Shown here one piece after another: positions 1 through 5,909 of a stretch of 6,195 nt of DNA. The position numbers and the translations under genes were made by a program. Below the pieces are notes generated by a model that made no database searches, had not been told where the DNA came from, and saw only the letters and a program-made list of their open reading frames with translations. Position 1 is the stretch's first letter, and every line of letters begins with the position of its first letter. Source of the stretch: Clostridiales bacterium (GTDB lineage: Bacteria; Bacillota; Clostridia; Oscillospirales; Oscillospiraceae); the NCBI GenBank assembly GCA_021199695.1, contig JAJQHP010000246.1, positions 1-6,195 on the forward strand. Reading direction: 5' to 3'.

Positions 1-384
1 GGCGAGTCCTATGCGGATATGAAGGAGCAGTTCCCCATCGCCCCCGTCTCCTGCACTGTCTCCGACATGACCGAGCCGAACATCCGGCCCCAGGAGAGCG
101 GCAACCGGTGTGACTGCACCCTGGCGTCCGTCTCCGACGGCAAGAACCGGGTCACCTTCCAGGCCGTCGAGCAGCCCTTCGAGCTGGGCGTCAAGCCCTA
201 CAGCGATCGGGAGCTGATGACCATGCGCCATCAGAAGGACGAAACGCCCACCGGCACCTACGTCACCATCCAGGCCTTCCAGCAGGGCATCGGCACCGGC
301 AGCTGCGGCCCCGCCGTGGCCCCGGAGTTCCAGTATCCCGCCAGTCAGGACTACGAGCTGAAATTCCTGATCCGGGTAGAGTAA
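1..384 (+). CDS. lacZ: Beta-galactosidase (GH2), C-terminal fragment
   Basis: This is the 3' end of a gene that begins before the window. It is open from base 1 and ends at TAA 382-384, giving 127 visible residues. The sequence matches the C-terminal beta-sandwich (domain 5, 'small chain') of LacZ-type family 2 glycoside hydrolases, which cleave lactose and related beta-galactosides in the cytoplasm. The visible landmarks are the GESYAD start (compare GPxExYxD), the SDMTEPNIRPQESGNRCD block and the GIGTGSCGP turn near the end. In E. coli LacZ the equivalent of that last turn carries Trp999, which lines the sugar site. Here the position reads Ser-Cys-Gly-Pro, which I believe is common in Firmicutes enzymes. 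The catalytic glutamates lie in an earlier domain and cannot be seen. The family assignment is firm; the exact substrate is not determined. Confidence 0.88.
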   Translation, partial: GESYADMKEQFPIAPVSCTVSDMTEPNIRPQESGNRCDCTLASVSDGKNRVTFQAVEQPFELGVKPYSDRELMTMRHQKDETPTGTYVTIQAFQQGIGTGSCGPAVAPEFQYPASQDYELKFLIRVE

Positions 385-400
385 GCAGATTTTTCCGTCA

Positions 401-428
401 AAAGCCCGGAGGCGCGCCTCCGGGCTTT
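401..428 (+). terminator. Terminator after the beta-galactosidase gene
   Basis: A perfect 12-bp inverted repeat, AAAGCCCGGAGG and its complement, is separated by a CGCG loop and begins 16 bases after the beta-galactosidase stop. The stem is very GC-rich, but only three T residues follow (TTTGTCC), so it is a weak intrinsic terminator by tail. On the minus strand the stem ends in TTTT, which may give it some activity in both directions. It separates the beta-galactosidase transcript from the promoter at 467-495. Confidence 0.75.
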
Positions 429-466
429 GTCCGTAGACAAAATATGGAAAAATGCCCTGACTGCGA

Positions 467-495
467 TTGAAAAACCCGTCGCCCTATGGTAAAAT
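467..495 (+). promoter_or_regulatory. Sigma-A type promoter of the zinc-ribbon gene pair
   Basis: The -35 box TTGAAA (467-472) and the -10 box TAAAAT (490-495) are 17 bases apart, the optimal spacing for the housekeeping sigma factor. A TG one base upstream of the -10 box (487-488) makes it an extended -10 element. Transcription should start near 502, leaving a leader of about 70 bases before the start codon at 575. The TTG of the -35 box is also the first possible in-frame start of the downstream reading frame, so that TTG cannot be the translation start. Confidence 0.72.
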
Positions 496-574
496 GACCT
501 TGAATTGGAAAACAGGAGAATGGGAACGGCCAGAGAAAAGGCAAACAAGTTACATACGGCGGGAGGAAAAGGAA

Positions 575-1129
575 ATGGCATTCATGGATCAGGTGCGAAA
601 GACCTGGATGGGGACGAAGAACATGGGAGACAACGCCGCCCTGTCCAACGAGATCAGCGAGCGGGAGCGGCAGATCGAGCAGCTCTATGCCCAACTGGGC
701 AGGTGGTATTATGCCGCCCATCAGGGGGAGCCGGAGCCGGAGCTGGCCTCTGTGGTGCAGCAGATCGATGTGGCAATGGCGGAGCTCCAGGAGAAGAAGC
801 GTCTGCTCCAGGAGAAGCTGGGCCTGACCAACTGCCCCCAGTGCGGACGGGAGGTGCCCAGCGTGAATCCGTTTTGCAGCTACTGCGGCTGCCGTCTGCC
901 CCAGAAGAAGCAGACCGTATGCCGGGTCTGCGGTACGGCTCTGGTGGAGGGCGCGATGTTCTGCACCGTCTGCGGAGAGCGTGTCCCCCAGCAGGTCCAG
1001 CCACCGGAGACGACCCCGGCCCACCCACAGGAGAGCTGCCCCCGGTGCAGCACGGTCCGGAAGGAAGGGGTGCGCTTCTGCCCCACCTGTGGATTTGACT
1101 ATGAGCAAGCTGCTGCAGAGATGGAATGA
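575..1129 (+). CDS. Coiled-coil protein with three zinc ribbons
   Basis: A soluble 184-residue protein with no signal peptide or membrane segment. Residues about 20-85 are rich in Glu, Gln, Leu and Arg and look like a coiled coil. Three complete zinc ribbons follow, each with the same C-x2-C-x10-C-x2-C spacing: Cys 87/90/101/104, 116/119/130/133 and 155/158/169/172. Each would hold one zinc ion. The start at ATG 575 is chosen because GGGAGGAAAAGG (561-572) sits just before it and because in-frame codons upstream run into the promoter. A gap of 34 bases separates it from the next gene, which also begins with zinc ribbons, so the two are probably cotranscribed. Ribbons of this kind (zinc_ribbon_2 / DZR type) are common in uncharacterised Firmicutes proteins and often mediate protein or nucleic-acid contacts. 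The actual role is unknown. Confidence 0.85.
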   Translation: MAFMDQVRKTWMGTKNMGDNAALSNEISERERQIEQLYAQLGRWYYAAHQGEPEPELASVVQQIDVAMAELQEKKRLLQEKLGLTNCPQCGREVPSVNPFCSYCGCRLPQKKQTVCRVCGTALVEGAMFCTVCGERVPQQVQPPETTPAHPQESCPRCSTVRKEGVRFCPTCGFDYEQAAAEME

Positions 1130-1163
1130 GCATGACGGCCCAAAGGGATTGGAGTGAAGGAAG

Positions 1164-2387
1164 ATGAATTGTCCCTATTGTCATCAGGAAACGGAAGATA
1201 CTGCCGCCTTTTGTACGAAATGCGGCAAGCGAATTCCCCGCTGCCCCACCTGCGGAGAGGTGATCACCGCCCGGATACGCTTTTGCACCAAGGACGGCAC
1301 GCCCATCCCAGAGGAACTGACCCGGGACCTGCCCGGATTGGACGGCACTGTGGTTACGCCGCCGCCGGTGGAGTCTGCAAGGACGTGGGAGGAACCGACC
1401 TCCTGGACGGCGGAGGAGCCGGACGGACAGCCGACTGTCCCGGAGGAACCGCCGACACAGCGCTGGGAGGACTATCAGCAGTCGTTCACCGAGGAGGAGC
1501 CGCCGAAGAAGTCCGGCGGGACGGTGATCGCGGTGATCCTGGCGATTATCGTGGTGGCGGTCATTGCGGCGGTGGTGATTCTATGGACCAAGGGGATGCT
1601 GGGTCAGTCCGACGAAGAGACGGATGAGGCGAACCAGACCTCCATCGTGGAGGAAGAGGCAGAAAACACGGACGACGAGGAGCAGACCGGGGACGACGCA
1701 GAGGAAACCGACAACGCGCCGGAAGCTGAGAGCGAAGACGAGGCCGATGCGGAGGAAGAATCGTCTGTGGATGAGACGGCCGATGAGGCGGAGCAGACGG
1801 AACAGATCGACGTCTCCCTGACCACCGATGAGCTCACCGTCTATGAGGGCATGACCTATCAGATCATCGGAGACAACGCCGATCAGGTCAGCTGGACCTA
1901 CTCCGTGGCGGGCGTCGTGGAGGTGGACAGCAGCGGTCAGCTCACGGCTCTGGCCGCCGGGGCCACCGTAGCTACTGCCACCGGCCCCAACGGGGAGACG
2001 GACAGCGTGGAGGTCACGGTCCTGGCGCTGGAGACGGACGACGCCGATGAAACCGAGAGCACGGAGAATACGGAGAACGGTGACGACACGGGAGTGACGG
2101 CGACCTCTGACGACTATGTGCTGGCGGACAGCAGCAGCCGGTATCTTTCCGAGTCCGACCTGTCTGGCCTGACTGCGTGGCAGTGCCGCGTGGCCCGGAA
2201 CGAGATCTATGCCCGGCATGGCAGACTGTTTGACGATGATACCCTGCAGGAATACTTTGATTCCAAGAGCTGGTATTATGGGTACATTGAACCGGCTGAT
2301 TTCACGCTGGACCTGCTCAACGACTACGAGATCAAAAATCTGGAACTCATCGTGGCCTATGAGGAGAAAATGAACTATAACCAATAA
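1164..2387 (+). CDS. Zinc-ribbon membrane protein with BIG2-like and YARHG domains
   Basis: A 407-residue single-pass membrane protein, start ATG 1164 after GGAGTGAAGGAAG (1151-1163). The N-terminus has one full zinc ribbon (Cys 3/6/17/20) and a second with Cys 27/30/41 but Asp44 where the fourth Cys is expected. A proline/glutamate-rich stretch leads to a membrane helix at about 120-141, preceded by Lys115-Lys116. Next come a strongly acidic linker (about 148-214), a bacterial Ig-like (BIG2-type) domain (about 215-290), a second acidic linker, and a C-terminal YARHG domain (about 318-402; motif Tyr349-Gly353). By the positive-inside rule the ribbons face the cytoplasm and the Ig and YARHG domains face the cell wall. 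YARHG is an extracellular domain of unknown function. The protein probably works with the preceding zinc-ribbon protein as an envelope-associated pair, but this is inferred from synteny only. Confidence 0.88.
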   Translation: MNCPYCHQETEDTAAFCTKCGKRIPRCPTCGEVITARIRFCTKDGTPIPEELTRDLPGLDGTVVTPPPVESARTWEEPTSWTAEEPDGQPTVPEEPPTQRWEDYQQSFTEEEPPKKSGGTVIAVILAIIVVAVIAAVVILWTKGMLGQSDEETDEANQTSIVEEEAENTDDEEQTGDDAEETDNAPEAESEDEADAEEESSVDETADEAEQTEQIDVSLTTDELTVYEGMTYQIIGDNADQVSWTYSVAGVVEVDSSGQLTALAAGATVATATGPNGETDSVEVTVLALETDDADETESTENTENGDDTGVTATSDDYVLADSSSRYLSESDLSGLTAWQCRVARNEIYARHGRLFDDDTLQEYFDSKSWYYGYIEPADFTLDLLNDYEIKNLELIVAYEEKMNYNQ

Positions 2388-2402
2388 CCAAGCCAACTGA
2401 GC

Positions 2403-2434
2403 GACCGGGGCCCTCCGAGGCCCCGGTCCTTTTT
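2403..2434 (+). terminator. Intrinsic terminator after the YARHG gene
   Basis: A perfect 10-bp GC-rich stem (GACCGGGGCC at 2403-2412 with GGCCCCGGTC at 2419-2428), a six-base loop, then C and five T. It starts 16 bases after the stop of the YARHG gene and should end the zinc-ribbon transcript. The ribosome site of the next gene lies only 13 bases beyond the T run. Confidence 0.88.
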
Positions 2435-2462
2435 GGAGAACGACAGAAGGGGAGAGGTACAC

Positions 2463-3179
2463 TTGGTAAAAAAGGAGAGCGGCCTTTCGTGCCGCAGCAT
2501 CGCCCACCGGGGTCTGAGCGCCGAGGCACCGGAAAATTCCCTCCTGGCCTTTGAGCTGGCGGGTCAGCGGGGGGTGTGGGGCATCGAGACGGACGTCCAC
2601 GCTACCGCCGACGGAGCGCTGGTCTGTATCCACGACGACACAGTGGACCGGACCACCGACGGCACAGGCCCGGTCCGGGAGATGACCCTGGAACAGCTCC
2701 GCCGGTGCCGTATCGACCGGGGCCGGGGCCTGGCCCGGTGCAGCGACCGGAGCATCCCCACCCTGACCGCCTATTTGGACATCTGCAAACGGTACGGGGC
2801 CGTGGCCGTCATCGAGCTAAAGGGACTGGTTGACATAAATGAGGTCCGGGCGGTGTACGAGACGGTGCAGAGCATGGGCATGGAACAGCAGTGTATGTGC
2901 ATCAGCTTTCAGATCGAGCGGCTCCGGGAGCTTCGCACGCTGACGGAGAGCATCCCTGTCCAGCTGCTGACAGAGCGGGGGACAAGGGAGGCAGTGGACC
3001 GGGCGGCGGCCCTGGGCAACAGCGGCATCGACTTCCGCACTACGAAAACCGGACTGAGCCTCCCGGCCTACGCCCACCAAAAGGGCTGTACCGTGAACGT
3101 CTGGACGGTGAACTGCCCCTTCCGCAAGCGGATGTGGGCAAGGGCCGGGGCGGATTTTCTCACCTCCAACCGGTGGTGA
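2463..3179 (+). CDS. Glycerophosphodiester phosphodiesterase (GDPD family)
   Basis: A 238-residue enzyme of the GDPD family, which hydrolyses glycerophosphodiesters from phospholipid turnover to sn-glycerol-3-phosphate and an alcohol. It lacks a signal peptide, so it should be cytoplasmic, like UgpQ. The TIM-barrel signature is complete: His15-Arg16-Gly17, Glu24-Asn25, the metal pair Glu42 and Asp44, the catalytic His57-Asp58 followed by Arg63, Glu118-Leu-Lys120, an ISF strand, and a WTVN motif near the C-terminus. The ending ADFLTSN corresponds to the usual GVDGIITD/N. I chose the TTG at 2463 because AGGGGAGAGG (2448-2457) lies five bases upstream; a longer form from TTG 2433 would begin inside the terminator tail. 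Length is typical for the short cytoplasmic type. It has no clear promoter of its own, and no terminator separates it from the metal-uptake promoter. Confidence 0.92.
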   Translation: MVKKESGLSCRSIAHRGLSAEAPENSLLAFELAGQRGVWGIETDVHATADGALVCIHDDTVDRTTDGTGPVREMTLEQLRRCRIDRGRGLARCSDRSIPTLTAYLDICKRYGAVAVIELKGLVDINEVRAVYETVQSMGMEQQCMCISFQIERLRELRTLTESIPVQLLTERGTREAVDRAAALGNSGIDFRTTKTGLSLPAYAHQKGCTVNVWTVNCPFRKRMWARAGADFLTSNRW

Positions 3180-3187
3180 GCGGGTTC

Positions 3188-3203
3188 ATGAGCAAATGCT
3201 CAT
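3188..3203. promoter_or_regulatory. Operator 1: perfect inverted repeat, ArsR/SmtB-like
   Basis: ATGAGCA-AA-TGCTCAT is a perfect 7-2-7 inverted repeat centred about 24 bp upstream of a second, similar repeat. The shape (TGARCA, two bases, TGYTCA) resembles the operators bound by ArsR/SmtB metal sensors such as CzrA and SmtB. It lies upstream of the -35 box of the metal-uptake promoter. The resemblance is by eye, and no regulator gene is in the window. Confidence 0.58.
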
Positions 3204-3211
3204 ATGATGAT

Positions 3212-3227
3212 TCGAACAAATGTTTGA
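3212..3227. promoter_or_regulatory. Operator 2: inverted repeat overlapping the -35 box
   Basis: TCGAACA-AA-TGTTTGA is a 7-2-7 inverted repeat with one mismatched pair and the same AA centre as operator 1. Its right half runs into the -35 hexamer (3224-3229), so a bound protein would block RNA polymerase. The two repeats share the core half-site pattern (G-R-ACA or GAGCA with TGY), supporting one regulator binding both. Confidence 0.58.
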
Positions 3228-3252
3228 CTTTTGAGATTCACTGTGATATGAT
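3224..3252 (+). promoter_or_regulatory. Sigma-A type promoter of the metal-uptake operon
   Basis: The -35 box TTGACT (3224-3229) and -10 box TATGAT (3247-3252) are 17 bases apart, and TG at 3244-3245 makes an extended -10 element. Transcription should begin near 3259. With such good hexamers the promoter would be strong unless repressed, in keeping with the operator that overlaps its -35 box. Confidence 0.8.
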
Positions 3253-3264
3253 GCGCCCCAGAGA

Positions 3265-3280
3265 GCGGGGGAAGCCCCGC
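3265..3280 (+). other. GC-rich hairpin in the 5' leader of the uptake mRNA
   Basis: GCGGGG and CCCCGC pair perfectly around a four-base GAAG loop, about six bases after the predicted transcript start. No T run follows, so it is not a terminator. It could stabilise the 5' end of the mRNA. The GGAGG ribosome site (3291-3295) lies just beyond it and remains free, 11 bases from the ATG, which is longer than usual. Confidence 0.45.
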
Positions 3281-3306
3281 CCTACCGGACGGAGGAACCC
3301 AACCCC

Positions 3307-4227
3307 ATGAGACGAATCACGGTTTTACTGCTGCTCCTGGCCCTGCTTCTGACGGGCTGCGGGAGCACGACAAATACAGACGAGACGGCGGAGACGCTGA
3401 CGGTGGCCTGCACCACCTATCCCGTCTATCTCCTGGCCAACAGCATTGTGGGCGAAATGGAGGGCGTGGAGGCGGAGCTGGTCATCGACCAGCAGGTGTC
3501 CTGTCTCCACGATTACACCCTGACGGTGCAGGACATGAAGGCGGTGGAGCGGGCGGACGCCGTGGCCATCAACGGCGCGGGTCTGGAGGACTTTCTGGAC
3601 GATGTGCTGGAGGGGCGGACGGTGATCGACTGCTCCCAGGACATCGACCTGCTCGCCGGGGAGGAGCACCACCACGACGAGGACGATGAGGATGAGGACG
3701 GCGAAGAATCCGACCCCCACATCTGGATGGACCCGGACCGGTACGCCCAGATGGCCCGGAACCTGGCGGCGGGTCTGGCGGAGCTGGACCCGGACCGGGC
3801 GGAGGAATACCGGACCCGGGGAGAGACGGTGGCCCGGGAGCTGGAGGACTTTGCCGACTCCCTCCGGGAGAGCGATGTGGGCCAGGCCGTCCGGGGGCTG
3901 GAGATCATCACCTTCCACGACGGCTTCTCCTACTTTGCAGAGGCCTTTGACCTGGAGATCGCCGCCGCTATCGAGGAGGAAGAAGGGGCGGAGGCCTCCG
4001 CCCTGGAATTAAAGGAGATTATTTCCATCGTCCAGGCCCAGAACCTCCCCGCCGTATTTGTGGAGGTCAACGGCTCGGACAACGCCGCCGGCATCATCAG
4101 CCGGGAGTGCGGTGTCTCCGTCTGGACCCTGTCCATGATCATGAGCGGCAGCGACGGGGATACCATTGAAGCCTATGAGGACGCCGTCACCGAAAATCTG
4201 ACCACCATCCGGGAGGCATATCAATGA
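3307..4227 (+). CDS. znuA: Metal ABC transporter substrate-binding lipoprotein (ZnuA/AdcA-like)
   Basis: A 306-residue lipoprotein of the cluster A-I (ZnuA/TroA) family, which captures zinc or manganese outside the membrane and passes it to the permease. Residues 1-18 are a lipoprotein signal: Arg-Arg, a Leu-rich core, and the lipobox Leu15-Thr-Gly-Cys18, so the mature protein is anchored through Cys18. The expected histidine ligands are visible: His68 (CLHDY), His138 (DPHIWMDP) and His204 (FHDGF). Between the first two lies a loop rich in His, Asp and Glu (119-134, with His121-123), a feature that favours zinc. The fourth ligand is normally an Asp in an LD motif near the C-terminus; here the position reads Leu275-Ser276. 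Asp283 or Asp285 might substitute. It is the first gene of the operon and its stop overlaps the ATPase start by ATGA. The metal is inferred, not shown, and the gene symbol is by family analogy. Confidence 0.9.
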   Translation: MRRITVLLLLLALLLTGCGSTTNTDETAETLTVACTTYPVYLLANSIVGEMEGVEAELVIDQQVSCLHDYTLTVQDMKAVERADAVAINGAGLEDFLDDVLEGRTVIDCSQDIDLLAGEEHHHDEDDEDEDGEESDPHIWMDPDRYAQMARNLAAGLAELDPDRAEEYRTRGETVARELEDFADSLRESDVGQAVRGLEIITFHDGFSYFAEAFDLEIAAAIEEEEGAEASALELKEIISIVQAQNLPAVFVEVNGSDNAAGIISRECGVSVWTLSMIMSGSDGDTIEAYEDAVTENLTTIREAYQ

Positions 4228-4991
4228 GCCGGGAGAAGCATCAAAATTGTCACGGGGGCTGCGAGGGCCGCTGCTGCCTGCGGGTGGAGCATCTGACCGT
4301 CCGGTTGGGAGAGGACCTGATCCTGGACGACGTGGGCTTTCACCTCCACTGTGGGGAGCTGATCGCCCTCATCGGCCCCAACGGCGCGGGGAAGAGTTCC
4401 CTATTCAAGTCCATTCTGGGAGCGGTCCCCTATCAGGGGCGCATCACCTTCCGGTCCGCCGAGAACGGGGCACAGAAGCCCACCATCGGCTACGTCCCCC
4501 AAAGCCCCGGCTTTGACCCGGACGACCCGGTGAGCGTCCTGGACCTGTTTCTCACCGCCACCACCCGGTATCCCGCCTTTCTGCCCGTGCCGAAAAAGCG
4601 GCGGGAAAAGGTGCTGGAGGCTCTGGCCCGGGTGAACGGAGAGAGCCTCATCGACAAGCGGGTGGGGATGCTCTCCGGGGGCGAGGTGCAGCGGGTGCTG
4701 CTGGCCATGGCCCTGGAGCCTATCCCCAATCTGCTCATCCTGGACGAGCCTATGAGCGGCGTGGACGTGGAGGGAGAGCAGCAGCTGCTGGAGCTGCTGG
4801 ACCACATCCGGGAGACCTATGACCTCTCCATCCTCCTGTCCACCCACGACTTCCAGACTCTGAACCGGGTGGACAAGGTGATTTTACTTCAAAAGCGCAT
4901 CCTGGCCCAGGGAGACACCCGGGAGGTGCTGTCCTCCCCCGCTTTCCGGCAGATTTTCGGCGCAGAGGCGAAGAGAGGGGGGAATGTCTGA
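4224..4991 (+). CDS. znuC: Metal ABC transporter ATP-binding protein (ZnuC-like)
   Basis: A 255-residue cytoplasmic ATPase that powers the metal importer. All the ABC motifs are intact: Walker A GPNGAGKSS (51-59), Q-loop Gln93 (YVPQ), signature LSGGEVQ (150-156), Walker B with Asp174-Glu175, D-loop SGVD (178-181) and switch His208. The start ATG 4224 overlaps the TGA of the lipoprotein gene (ATGA), and GGGAGG (4211-4216) lies seven bases upstream, so translation is coupled. The permease follows with a TGATG overlap. An N-terminal tail of about 20 residues precedes the first strand and contains Cys9, His10, Cys13, Cys17 and Cys18, a possible metal site that E. coli ZnuC lacks. Close relatives in the same family carry manganese or iron, so the metal is assigned from the partner proteins only. 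Confidence 0.92.
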   Translation: MSREKHQNCHGGCEGRCCLRVEHLTVRLGEDLILDDVGFHLHCGELIALIGPNGAGKSSLFKSILGAVPYQGRITFRSAENGAQKPTIGYVPQSPGFDPDDPVSVLDLFLTATTRYPAFLPVPKKRREKVLEALARVNGESLIDKRVGMLSGGEVQRVLLAMALEPIPNLLILDEPMSGVDVEGEQQLLELLDHIRETYDLSILLSTHDFQTLNRVDKVILLQKRILAQGDTREVLSSPAFRQIFGAEAKRGGNV

Positions 4992-5839
4992 TGGACCTCT
5001 GGTATTGGCTGGTGGATCTGCTGCCCTTTGAGTGGGCGGAGAGCGGCAGTATGTACTTTATGAAAAACGCCCTGCTGGCGGTGCTGGTCATCTCCCCCCT
5101 GTTCGGTCTGCTGTCCACCATGGTGGTGGAGAAGAAGATGTCCTTCTTCTCCGACGCCCTGGGACACTCCGCCTTTACCGGTATCGCCGCCGGGACGCTG
5201 GCGGGCTTTGCCGACCCCAACTGGTGCGCGGCGGCGCTGGCGGTGTGCTTTGCCCTGCTGTTTACCTGGGTGCGCTATCGCACCAACCTGGCGGGGGACA
5301 CGGTGATCGGCGTGTTCTCCTCTACCGCCGTGGCCCTGGGCATCTTCCTGTCCACCCTGGGCGGGCAGAGCTTCACCAAGTTCAACAGCCTGCTGGTGGG
5401 AGACATTCTTTCGGTGACGCCGTCCAAAATCGCCGTCCTGGGGGGCATCCTCCTGCTGGTGGTGGCGCTGTGGGTCACCTCCCTGAACCAGCTTACCCTC
5501 TCTGCCATCCACCCCGCCCTGGCCCGGAGCCGGGGCATCCGGCTGTGGCAGCAGGACGCCCTGTTCAACTGCGCCGTGGCCCTGGTGGTCACCCTGTCTA
5601 TGACCTGGGTGGGCCTACTGGTCATCAACTCCATGCTTATCCTCCCCGGGGCGGCGGCGAGAAACGTCTCCCGGAACCTGCGGCAGTACACCCTCTGCTC
5701 TCTGGCGCTGGCGCTGCTGTCGGGGGTCGCCGGACTGATGGTCAGCTACTATATCGGCTCCTCCGCCGGGGCGTCCATCACCCTGGTGCTGGCGGGGTGC
5801 TTCGCCGTGACCTTCTGCTTCCGGAAGCGGACGGCATGA
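4991..5839 (+). CDS. znuB: Metal ABC transporter permease (ZnuB-like, ABC-3 family)
   Basis: A 282-residue integral membrane protein of the ABC-3 family, forming the channel of the importer, probably as a homodimer. About eight hydrophobic segments can be seen, roughly at 21-46, 57-73, 77-94, 104-123, 147-165, 190-222, 233-255 and 258-277. Family landmarks are Asp55-Ala-Leu-Gly-His59 (the usual LSHA region), HPALARSRG (174-182), a cytoplasmic loop likely to contact the ATPase, LLVINSMLILPG (209-220) and SYYIGSSAGASI (252-263). Start ATG 4991 overlaps the preceding TGA by one base, and AGAGGGGGG (4974-4982) is a good ribosome site. It is the last gene of the operon, ending 21 bases before a strong terminator. 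Length is normal for the family, and nothing appears truncated. Confidence 0.92.
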   Translation: MDLWYWLVDLLPFEWAESGSMYFMKNALLAVLVISPLFGLLSTMVVEKKMSFFSDALGHSAFTGIAAGTLAGFADPNWCAAALAVCFALLFTWVRYRTNLAGDTVIGVFSSTAVALGIFLSTLGGQSFTKFNSLLVGDILSVTPSKIAVLGGILLLVVALWVTSLNQLTLSAIHPALARSRGIRLWQQDALFNCAVALVVTLSMTWVGLLVINSMLILPGAAARNVSRNLRQYTLCSLALALLSGVAGLMVSYYIGSSAGASITLVLAGCFAVTFCFRKRTA

Positions 5840-5860
5840 GGGGAGACAGGTGAACAGACA

Positions 5861-5904
5861 CAGCCGGGGCAGTTCCAAATGGGACTGCCCCGGCTGCGTT
5901 TTTT
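5861..5904 (+). terminator. Strong intrinsic terminator of the metal-uptake operon
   Basis: A 16-bp stem (5861-5876 with 5881-5896) has one G-U wobble and an AAAT loop, followed by CG and six T. It lies 21 bases after the permease stop. The minus strand has no T run beyond the stem, so termination of the converging VWA gene would rely on the hairpin alone. Confidence 0.93.
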
Positions 5905-5909
5905 GCAAT

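Noticed and set aside
467..574. Longer form of the triple zinc-ribbon protein starting at TTG 467
   Set aside because: That TTG is part of the -35 box of a 17-bp-spaced promoter, and transcription would start after it. ATG 575 has a strong ribosome site and begins a plausible protein.
520..1098. Alternative frame from ATG 520 behind AGGAG
   Set aside because: The spacing between AGGAG and ATG is too short for initiation, and the frame is a low-complexity shadow of the zinc-ribbon gene.
398..1108. Minus-strand open frame of 236 codons opposite the triple zinc-ribbon gene
   Set aside because: It covers a terminator, a promoter and a well-supported plus-strand gene, and its protein has no recognisable domain.
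1581..2633. Minus-strand open frame of 350 codons opposite the YARHG gene
   Set aside because: It lies antisense to a gene with recognisable domains, crosses a terminator and has no family motif or ribosome site. GC-rich coding DNA often leaves such open antisense frames.
3265..3280. Hairpin before the uptake genes as a terminator or riboswitch
   Set aside because: There is no T run after the stem and only one short hairpin in a leader of about 48 bases, too small for a known riboswitch.
5032..5853. Plus-strand frame of 273 codons overlapping the permease gene
   Set aside because: It is a Gly/Arg/Pro-rich shifted frame of the ABC-3 permease, which has the family motifs and coupled start.
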